Positions 1 through 6,506 of a stretch of DNA of 64,000 bases are shown piece after piece. Made by a program: the position numbers and the translations under genes. How positions within the stretch are numbered: position 1 is the stretch's first letter; each line of letters opens with the position of its first letter. The notes beneath the pieces were generated by a model that did no database searches, was not told the DNA's origin, and saw nothing but the letters and a program-made list of their open reading frames with translations. This DNA comes from Chamaea fasciata (taxonomy: Eukaryota > Chordata > Aves > Passeriformes > Sylviidae), in the NCBI GenBank assembly GCA_029207755.1, contig JARCOQ010000082.1:1-64000 (forward strand). Direction: 5' to 3'.

Positions 1-7
1 CTTACAG

Positions 8-32
8 ACTGCTTGTCATGTGGCTCCAGAGG
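8..32 (+). CDS. Speculative 25-nt exon F at unit start
   Basis: TTCACATCTTACAG provides an acceptor-like sequence at the unit boundary, and GAGG followed by GTTTTG is a possible but weak donor. The 25 bases are open in frame 0 (TACHVAPE plus one base) and appear unchanged in all copies. Entry phase 0 matches the exit of exon E of the preceding unit, and exit with one base matches the entry of exon A. If real, exons F+A+B+C+D+E total 291 bases (97 codons), so reading could pass from unit to unit. The weak donor keeps this low. Confidence 0.12.
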
Positions 33-49
33 GTTTTGTTTTTTGGTTG

Positions 50-60
50 TTTTTTTTTTT
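50..60 (+). repeat. Poly-T homopolymer, length-variable between copies
   Basis: The run is 11 T in copies 1-4, 14-18 T in copies 5-17 and 12-13 T in copies 18-20, where an extra TTTTTTG precedes it. It accounts for most differences in unit length. It could be the poly-A tail of an old minus-strand insertion, but I see no recognisable retroelement body or target duplication beside it. Confidence 0.9.
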
Positions 61-812
61 GAATAATCTGGTTCAAGCATAATTGCAACTAGAAAATCAA
101 ATGCTTTTCAATTGGTCCTGATGCCATGTCAGTGGTGTTTGGTTTAGAAGCTCTCTGTAGCACTGCCCTTTATCAGCTGATGAATTGCAGAAATAGGAGC
201 AGTATTTCATGTTGCTAAGAGAAAGCATTTTAATAGTGCTGTGGATACGGGGGTAAATTGCAATAATTGAAGATTAAAAAACTATTCTCCAAGTGTTCCT
301 AGAGCTTAAATAGAGAGCTCAGAGAAGTTGTGTGTGTGTGTGTGGGGAAACAGGATGTTCTGCCCAGGCTGGCAGAGCATCTCTATATATGTTCATTGTT
401 GAACCAGAACTAATGATAACACTTAAATGACAGGTACTGTGGGTGATAAAAATGAATGGTTTGGTAAATGGGGGAGATGACAGCGTTAGGAAGAATAACT
501 GGGCCATTTAGTGAGCTGTGCTAATACAGACCGGTGTATTAATACTCAGTGCACTTTTTGTGAGCAGGGGCATTCTTGGGTTACAAGGCACTTTCTGACC
601 AAAGCTTCAAAATTTATTGTGACTACTCGGTGCGACTCTTTGCGGACAAAACCCGAATGATGATAAATGCATAGGAAAAGTAGAATTTAGTTGTAGCAGA
701 GGGGCATTTGATACTAATACTGGTGATATGCCACTTGAATGGTCCATTCAGTGTGAAAGGATTTTGAAAAGAAGAGGAAGAGTATCAAGCAGAGGGAGGA
801 AATAGTGCAGAA
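61..812 (+). other. AT-rich stretch without coding signal (repeats in every unit)
   Basis: I find no convincing exon pair, RNA gene or mobile element here. It holds the (TG)n tract and most of the substitutions separating types A, B and C, consistent with weak constraint. TATATAT at 384-390 occurs only in type A and the 5' part of copy 4; other copies read TATGTATG. No start site is evident nearby, so I do not call it a promoter. Confidence 0.6.
329..344 (+). repeat. (TG)n microsatellite
   Basis: There are eight TG units in type A, seven in type B and six in type C, where the tract is followed by GTCGG. The length tracks the unit subfamily and helps classify copies. Confidence 0.9.
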
Positions 813-859
813 ATGGCGGAAATGTGCTCTACTGAGAGCACATCTACAACAGTGACAAG
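813..859 (+). CDS. Possible first coding exon (alternative start)
   Basis: An ATG in a favourable context (G at -3, G at +4) opens a 15-codon frame, MAEMCSTESTSTTVT, ending in AG before a donor GTAGGA. Type A copies and copies 4-5 have GCG (Ala) as codon 2; later copies have GTG (Val). It exits with two bases, whereas exon A needs one, so a direct join runs into TAG after a few codons. It may be a leader exon, a separate short peptide, or not an exon. The equivalent ATG in another copy lies 249 bases before that copy's exon A start. Confidence 0.2.
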
Positions 860-1061
860 GTAGGAGTCTGGATTTGCTTTATTTTGGTGTTGTTGTCTTC
901 CCCAAATTTGTGGATAAAATTCAAGGGAATGCATGATGTACTTTCTTTTACATCCTATGTATTGAGATAAGATGGAAATCCAGTGTACAAATGGAACTGC
1001 ACTTTGGAGAGGCTGGAAATTTTGGGCTAAATTGGAGCCTGTATTTGTAATTAACTTTCAG

Positions 1062-1108
1062 CTGTGAGAAACAACACTTGTGGTAGAGATGCAGTAAATG
1101 GTTTTCAG
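1062..1108 (+). CDS. Candidate exon A (47 nt) of an unrecognised spliced gene
   Basis: The acceptor is TTAACTTTCAG and the donor CAG|GTAAAT is strong. Only one of the three frames is open: two entering bases, then VRNNTCGRDAVNGFQ, leaving in phase 0 and joining exon B. The sole coding difference seen among copies is AAT to AAG (Asn to Lys) in copies 7, 8 and 10. Two bases enter from an upstream exon that I cannot identify with confidence, so the 5' end of the gene is open. NNT is a possible N-glycosylation sequon, but no signal peptide is visible. Assignment as coding is inference from splice signals and frame. Confidence 0.38.
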
Positions 1109-1449
1109 GTAAATGTGGCTATTATTTAGGGAAATTGTAAAATATTGATATGCATGTCGTTTGGATTGAAATTGGAAAGAAATGGTTTATGAAGTAGATC
1201 AGATCTTGGGAGGAAATGCACATGATTCTCTTAGCTAAATCAGAGAGGGTTGGCAGCAGAATGAAATGGATGGGATTTGGGTTGAATTTTTATCACTGGT
1301 AGCAATGGCAGCCTGTGTCTGTGGTGCTGCTAATAGGGGTAATCATTTTGCCGCATCCTACATCTGTTTCCCAGGAGACAGCAGTGGTGGGAATGTTTGG
1401 GTGCCAGGCTGTTGCAATGCTCATAATGGGTTGACGTCCATGGAGTGTT

Positions 1450-1458
1450 GGGGGCGCC
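1450..1458 (+). promoter_or_regulatory. GGGGGCGCC core, possible CTCF-like site
   Basis: GTGTTGGGGGCGCCAGG, kept in all 20 copies, contains the GGGGGCGC core of the vertebrate CTCF motif and a GGCGCC palindrome. The bases 5' of the core match the consensus poorly. The human DXZ4 and D4Z4 macrosatellites are known to bind CTCF, which is why it is noted. Binding here is conjecture. Confidence 0.15.
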
Positions 1459-1546
1459 AGGCGGTTGCTGTGGCCCCAGTGGGCTCCTGGAGTGTTTGGG
1501 GTGAGTGTGCAGTGCTGGGCACGGCCCTGGGCAGAGCAGCCTTGTG

Positions 1547-1571
1547 CCTGAGGGCAGGGGGAGGCCTCAGG
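1547..1571 (+). other. Short inverted repeat in the GC-rich block
   Basis: CCTGAGG and CCTCAGG form a perfect 7-bp stem around an 11-base G-rich loop. It is conserved in every copy and of no known role; such short stems arise easily in GC-rich DNA. Confidence 0.35.
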
Positions 1572-1596
1572 AGGCTCTGGAGGATCAGCTGTGCCA

Positions 1597-1635
1597 GGGA
1601 AGCCCTCCTGCCAGCGGGGAAGCCCTCCTGCCAGC
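1597..1635 (+). repeat. Internal direct duplication, 19-bp motif at 20-bp period
   Basis: GGGAAGCCCTCCTGCCAGC occurs twice in a row. The base at the junction varies between copies (GCGGGG, GCAGGG, CGGCAGGG, GGAGGG), and the second motif carries a CTCTTGCC variant in copies 11, 12, 14 and 15. This suggests slippage or conversion activity. Confidence 0.9.
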
Positions 1636-1739
1636 AGGCCTGTGGTGGTGGGTGAGTTACTTGCACCCTGTGACCCAACCAGAATGCTCAACTTTTAACT
1701 TGCTGTCAGGCCTTCAAACAAGATTTCCCTTCTTTCTAG

Positions 1740-1766
1740 ATGACGCTGAAATATTGTCCAAATGCG
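1740..1766 (+). CDS. Candidate exon B (27-nt microexon)
   Basis: A strong pyrimidine-rich acceptor (TTCCCTTCTTTCTAG) and strong donor (GCG|GTAAGC) flank 27 bases reading MTLKYCPNA in phase 0 on both sides. It continues exon A and leads into exon C. The only difference among 20 copies is CTG to TTG in copies 14 and 15, which is silent in this frame and would be Ala to Val in the alternative open frame. The ATG at its first codon could also serve as an internal start. Function unknown. Confidence 0.42.
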
Positions 1767-2248
1767 GTAAGCTGTGTCTGTGTTAGAATATCCTCCTTTC
1801 CTCATTGTTTGACCCATGTTATTTTTAGTGCAATAACATTGTATCTGTCCAAAAGACTGTTCTAGAAATAAGTTGCTGTCATGGTGCAATGTAGTTTCTA
1901 AACGACATTGCAGGTATTTGAGACATGTTCTGGTACTAATGACAGCTTTTTTCCTGAAATGATTTCTTTAGGGTTCTTGTAGGTGGAAATGAGTGTTCTT
2001 TCAGCTTGAATGAAATGTTCTCAAAAGATGGTGTTGGGCCTAGACAGGCTTGACTTGTGTCATGAGGTCATTCAGGGCTCAGATGCACTGCAAGTGATTG
2101 CATTTGTCATTTTCCACTTAATTTCTGAGCCAGAGAATAGGCTGGTTTAAAGAGCTTTAAGCAACAAATGTTGAAGAGACTTACAGAATTATTTTGCCTT
2201 ATGTCTGTGATTGCGTGCAATGATCAGGTTCTGTTCCTTAACCCCCAG
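1767..2248 (+). other. Candidate intron B-C
   Basis: 482 bases of AT-leaning sequence with no open frame of note. At about 2163 types B and C read AATAAA (GCAATAAATG) where type A reads AACAAA, so a polyadenylation-like hexamer exists only in some copies. No downstream GT-rich element stands out. Confidence 0.4.
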
Positions 2249-2275
2249 GAGAAATGCCATGTCTGTAAATGCACG
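2249..2275 (+). CDS. Candidate exon C (27-nt microexon, Cys-rich)
   Basis: The acceptor CCTTAACCCCCAG and donor ACG|GTGAGA are both good. The 27 bases read EKCHVCKCT in phase 0 on both sides. With exon B this gives a Cys cluster (C-x5-C-x2-C-x-C), which could bind metal or form disulfides, though I cannot match it to a named domain. Type B has CGT (Arg) for CAT (His), and AAG for AAA (silent). No stop or frameshift occurs in the 19 copies that include it. Confidence 0.42.
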
Positions 2276-2361
2276 GTGAGATCAGGCCAGACTTGCTGGT
2301 GACAGGGCTCTGCAAGTTGTCCTTGTGGGCTGAATCTGAGTTTTAATTGTGTTCTGGACAG
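2276..2361 (+). other. Candidate 86-nt intron C-D
   Basis: A minimal-length vertebrate-type intron between two good splice signals. Read straight through, it is open in one frame in types B and C but has a TGA in type A (TGCTGGTGA), so retention would truncate the protein in copies 1-3. TGCTGTGGA replaces it elsewhere. Confidence 0.35.
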
Positions 2362-2477
2362 AAGGGCCGGCGATTGCTGCGCCGTGTTTTGGATGCGTGC
2401 AAAGCAGCAGGGAAGTTGGAGCTTGAGCAGGAGGACGCTGAGGTGGTTTTGTCGGAGCACCGGGGGCTCAGTGGGAG
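2362..2477 (+). CDS. Candidate exon D (116 nt), helix-rich charged segment
   Basis: The acceptor is GTGTTCTGGACAG and the donor GAG|GTGTGT is moderate. It reads 38 codons starting KGRRLLRRVLDACK and ending SEHRGLSG, then two bases AG that pair with the first A of exon E to make Arg. The basic start and the Leu/Glu-rich middle (KLELEQEDAEVVL) look alpha-helical. Changes between copies: Ala to Pro (copies 9, 12, 16 and type C), Asp to Asn (copy 14), Leu-Asp to Val-Glu (type C), and silent changes in copies 12 and 16. No stop or indel in 19 copies. Types A and B are identical here. I do not recognise the family. Confidence 0.42.
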
Positions 2478-2866
2478 GTGTGTGAGACGTGAGGCAATTT
2501 GCAGGCAGCCTTTGGGGTGCTGGCTGTGCCGCTGCCGTCGGTGGTGCAGGAGCAGCCATGGGGTGTCAGCATTGCCCCACATTCCCGCTGCGTGTCCCCG
2601 AGGCCGCCGCCACTGTCCTGGCACACTGTGCTGGCATTTCCAGAGTGCCAGCAAGGGTGCTGGGCTTGCTGCAAAGTCCTGTGCTTGCCGTGTGCATGTA
2701 GATGATGTTTTCAAATGAATTTTAGCTCGAAAAAGGGAATTTTCAGAACGGGAATGAGGGACAGAGGAGAAAATGGAGATTTTCTCGAAATGTTTTTGCT
2801 GATGTAGCTCCAACTGCCTGTGTGGGATAACCCTGTTGTTGACTGCATCTTTTTGGATCCTTTCAG
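2478..2866 (+). other. Candidate intron D-E with CpG-rich block and hairpin
   Basis: The first ~220 bases are GC-rich with several CpGs (GCCGCTGCCGTCGG, GAGGCCGCCGCC); the rest is AT-rich. Several reading frames are open across the GC-rich part on both strands. I read this as a compositional effect, since type C copies 17 and 18 break one of them with TAG and no family is recognisable. Confidence 0.4.
2629..2653 (+). other. Perfect 8-bp hairpin, kept in types A and B, broken in type C
   Basis: TGCTGGCA, nine bases, then TGCCAGCA. In type C the right arm reads TGACAGCA, leaving one mismatch. It lies in the candidate intron D-E. The stem is too short for a microRNA precursor. Confidence 0.4.
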
Positions 2867-2915
2867 AGACGCCTGCCTGGGTGATGTTGCCATTCCAGGG
2901 CTGGTGTTATGGGAC
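2867..2915 (+). CDS. Candidate exon E (49 nt)
   Basis: The acceptor GGATCCTTTCAG is good and the donor GAC|GTGAGA is moderate. The first base completes the split Arg codon from exon D, then 16 codons read DACLGDVAIPGLVLWD, leaving in phase 0. Copy differences: TGC/TGT and TTA/CTC are silent, GTG to CTG in type C is Val to Leu, and GTT to ATT in copy 13 is Val to Ile. If the donor is not used, the frame continues to a stop at 3060-3062 as a possible terminal exon. Copy 13 lacks the acceptor. Confidence 0.4.
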
Positions 2916-3253
2916 GTGAGATGTGTCCTTTGTGTCATTGTTATAGCTTTTCCCAACCACCTCTGGAGTGCTGGGAGAGTTCACTCTCTCTGTTTCCCTG
3001 GGTTTGGGATCTTGGGGCCTGTGCTGTCCCTCTGGAAGAAACCTGTTATAATCCCTCTATGAAATTGAGATAGGAAGGTACAAAAGAGTTAAAATCTCTT
3101 TTAAGAGTGGTGTATTACAAGTGCAAGATTTTGTTTGAGGAAAACATTCCCTAAACCTAAAAGAATAACTAAAGAAGGAGATATTTTAAAAAGGAATTGA
3201 AACTATTAATCAATCTTAAGAATGGAATGGATGATTTTATCTGAGGTTCACAT
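2916..3253 (+). other. Unit 3' tail
   Basis: A GC-balanced segment to about 3060, containing the possible read-through of exon E, is followed by AT-rich sequence with CTCTTTTAAGAG, a short inverted repeat. I see no clear polyadenylation signal on the + strand, no RNA gene and no mobile-element end. It joins directly to the next unit. Confidence 0.5.
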
Positions 3254-6200
3254 CTTACAGACTGCTTGTCATGTGGCTCCAGAGGGTTTTGTTTTTTGGT
3301 TGTTTTTTTTTTTGAATAATCTGGTTCAAGCATAATTGCAACTAGAAAATCAAATGCTTTTCAATTGGTCCTGATGCCATGTCAGTGGTGTTTGGTTTAG
3401 AAGCTCTCTGTAGCACTGCCCTTTATCAGCTGATGAATTGCAGAAATAGGAGCAGTATTTCATGTTGCTAAGAGAAAGCATTTTAATAGTGCTGTGGATA
3501 CGGGGGTAAATTGCAATAATTGAAGATTAAAAAACTATTCTCCAAGTGTTCCTAGAGCTTAAATAGAGAGCTCAGAGAAGTTGTGTGTGTGTGTGTGGGG
3601 AAACAGGATGTTCTGCCCAGGCTGGCAGAGCATCTCTATATATGTTCATTGTTGAACCAGAACTAATGATAACACTTAAATGACAGGTACTGTGGGTGAT
3701 AAAAATGAATGGTTTGGTAAATGGGGGAGATGACAGCGTTAGGAAGAATAACTGGGCCATTTAGTGAGCTGTGCTAATACAGACCGGTGTATTAATACTC
3801 AGTGCACTTTTTGTGAGCAGGGGCATTCTTGGGTTACAAGGCACTTTCTGACCAAAGCTTCAAAATTTATTGTGACTACTCGGTGCGACTCTTTGCGGAC
3901 AAAACCCGAATGATGATAAATGCATAGGAAAAGTAGAATTTAGTTGTAGCAGAGGGGCATTTGATACTAATACTGGTGATATGCCACTTGAATGGTCCAT
4001 TCAGTGTGAAAGGATTTTGAAAAGAAGAGGAAGAGTATCAAGCAGAGGGAGGAAATAGTGCAGAAATGGCGGAAATGTGCTCTACTGAGAGCACATCTAC
4101 AACAGTGACAAGGTAGGAGTCTGGATTTGCTTTATTTTGGTGTTGTTGTCTTCCCCAAATTTGTGGATAAAATTCAAGGGAATGCATGATGTACTTTCTT
4201 TTACATCCTATGTATTGAGATAAGATGGAAATCCAGTGTACAAATGGAACTGCACTTTGGAGAGGCTGGAAATTTTGGGCTAAATTGGAGCCTGTATTTG
4301 TAATTAACTTTCAGCTGTGAGAAACAACACTTGTGGTAGAGATGCAGTAAATGGTTTTCAGGTAAATGTGGCTATTATTTAGGGAAATTGTAAAATATTG
4401 ATATGCATGTCGTTTGGATTGAAATTGGAAAGAAATGGTTTATGAAGTAGATCAGATCTTGGGAGGAAATGCACATGATTCTCTTAGCTAAATCAGAGAG
4501 GGTTGGCAGCAGAATGAAATGGATGGGATTTGGGTTGAATTTTTATCACTGGTAGCAATGGCAGCCTGTGTCTGTGGTGCTGCTAATAGGGGTAATCATT
4601 TTGCCGCATCCTACATCTGTTTCCCAGGAGACAGCAGTGGTGGGAATGTTTGGGTGCCAGGCTGTTGCAATGCTCATAATGGGTTGACGTCCATGGAGTG
4701 TTGGGGGCGCCAGGCGGTTGCTGTGGCCCCAGTGGGCTCCTGGAGTGTTTGGGGTGAGTGTGCAGTGCTGGGCACGGCCCTGGGCAGAGCAGCCTTGTGC
4801 CTGAGGGCAGGGGGAGGCCTCAGGAGGCTCTGGAGGATCAGCTGTGCCAGGGAAGCCCTCCTGCCAGCGGGGAAGCCCTCCTGCCAGCAGGCCTGTGGTG
4901 GTGGGTGAGTTACTTGCACCCTGTGACCCAACCAGAATGCTCAACTTTTAACTTGCTGTCAGGCCTTCAAACAAGATTTCCCTTCTTTCTAGATGACGCT
5001 GAAATATTGTCCAAATGCGGTAAGCTGTGTCTGTGTTAGAATATCCTCCTTTCCTCATTGTTTGACCCATGTTATTTTTAGTGCAATAACATTGTATCTG
5101 TCCAAAAGACTGTTCTAGAAATAAGTTGCTGTCATGGTGCAATGTAGTTTCTAAACGACATTGCAGGTATTTGAGACATGTTCTGGTACTAATGACAGCT
5201 TTTTTCCTGAAATGATTTCTTTAGGGTTCTTGTAGGTGGAAATGAGTGTTCTTTCAGCTTGAATGAAATGTTCTCAAAAGATGGTGTTGGGCCTAGACAG
5301 GCTTGACTTGTGTCATGAGGTCATTCAGGGCTCAGATGCACTGCAAGTGATTGCATTTGTCATTTTCCACTTAATTTCTGAGCCAGAGAATAGGCTGGTT
5401 TAAAGAGCTTTAAGCAACAAATGTTGAAGAGACTTACAGAATTATTTTGCCTTATGTCTGTGATTGCGTGCAATGATCAGGTTCTGTTCCTTAACCCCCA
5501 GGAGAAATGCCATGTCTGTAAATGCACGGTGAGATCAGGCCAGACTTGCTGGTGACAGGGCTCTGCAAGTTGTCCTTGTGGGCTGAATCTGAGTTTTAAT
5601 TGTGTTCTGGACAGAAGGGCCGGCGATTGCTGCGCCGTGTTTTGGATGCGTGCAAAGCAGCAGGGAAGTTGGAGCTTGAGCAGGAGGACGCTGAGGTGGT
5701 TTTGTCGGAGCACCGGGGGCTCAGTGGGAGGTGTGTGAGACGTGAGGCAATTTGCAGGCAGCCTTTGGGGTGCTGGCTGTGCCGCTGCCGTCGGTGGTGC
5801 AGGAGCAGCCATGGGGTGTCAGCATTGCCCCACCTTCCCGCTGCGTGTCCCCGAGGCCGCCGCCACTGTCCTGGCACACTGTGCTGGCATTTCCAGAGTG
5901 CCAGCAAGGGTGCTGGGCTTGCTGCAAAGTCCTGTGCTTGCCGTGTGCATGTAGATGATGTTTTCAAATGAATTTTAGCTCGAAAAAGGGAATTTTCAGA
6001 ACGGGAATGAGGGACAGAGGAGAAAATGGAGATTTTCTCGAAATGTTTTTGCTGATGTAGCTCCAACTGCCTGTGTGGGATAACCCTGTTGTTGACTGCA
6101 TCTTTTTGGATCCTTTCAGAGACGCCTGCCTGGGTGATGTTGCCATTCCAGGGCTGGTGTTATGGGACGTGAGATGTGTCCTTTGTGTCATTGTTATAGC

Positions 6201-6506
6201 TTTTCCCAACCACCTCTGGAGTGCTGGGAGAGTTCACTCTCTCTGTTTCCCTGGGTTTGGGATCTTGGGGCCTGTGCTGTCCCTCTGGAAGAAACCTGTT
6301 ATAATCCCTCTATGAAATTGAGATAGGAAGGTACAAAAGAGTTAAAATCTCTTTTAAGAGTGGTGTATTACAAGTGCAAGATTTTGTTTGAGGAAAACAT
6401 TCCCTAAACCTAAAAGAATAACTAAAGAAGGAGATATTTTAAAAAGGAATTGAAACTATTAATCAATCTTAAGAATGGAATGGATGATTTTATCTGAGGT
6501 TCACAT
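3254..6506 (+). repeat. Unit copy 2 (type A)
   Basis: It is 3,253 bp and appears identical to copy 3. It differs from copy 1 at one base that I could find (C at 5834). Confidence 0.97.
4315..6168 (+). CDS. Candidate spliced gene, copy 2
   Basis: Exons A 4315-4361, B 4993-5019, C 5502-5528, D 5615-5730 and E 6120-6168. Identical to copy 1 in all five exons, with all splice signals intact. Confidence 0.36.

Larger units (their letters stand above)
1109..1739 (+). other. Candidate intron A-B with GC-rich block
   Basis: The first 260 bases are AT-rich. From about 1370 to 1680 the sequence becomes GC-rich, with an internal 20-bp duplication and a CCTGAGG/CCTCAGG inverted repeat. A frame open from 1266 to 1655 crosses this block, but copies 6-11 carry an in-frame TGA there, so I do not call it a gene. 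Confidence 0.4.
1..3253 (+). repeat. Unit copy 1 (type A)
   Basis: This is the reference copy for offsets used elsewhere. Type A markers include TATATATG near 384, GTGCGACTC near 631, GCACATGAT near 1217, GGTGCTGCTAATAGG near 1322 and AACAAATG near 2163. It is 3,253 bp long. The only difference from copies 2 and 3 that I noticed is A instead of C at 2581. Confidence 0.97.

Noticed and set aside
33..60. Poly-T tract as the tail of a minus-strand retroelement
   Set aside because: No LINE or SINE body, target-site duplication or other element end could be recognised beside it.
384..390. TATA box in type A units
   Set aside because: It is lost in types B and C (TATGTATG), no transcription start is evident nearby, and it lies over 400 bases before the first possible exon.
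1266..1655. 129-codon open frame recurring in most units
   Set aside because: Copies 6-11 carry an in-frame TGA (GGCTGATGCC), copy 15 carries another downstream, and the frame straddles an intron-like region and a simple 20-bp duplication. Recurrence reflects the tandem array, not selection.
1293..1691. 132-codon open frame on the minus strand over the same GC-rich block
   Set aside because: It overlaps the antisense of other open frames, has no recognisable domain, and is open because the block is GC-rich and stop-poor. No splice or promoter signals support it.
2343..2813. 156-codon minus-strand frame in copies 1-3
   Set aside because: It is not maintained in types B and C and is antisense to exon D. 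I see it as a compositional shadow.
1..3253. D4Z4/DUX4-like or rDNA unit because of similar size
   Set aside because: There is no homeobox, no long single-exon ORF, no rRNA-like sequence, and overall composition is AT-leaning instead of strongly GC-rich.
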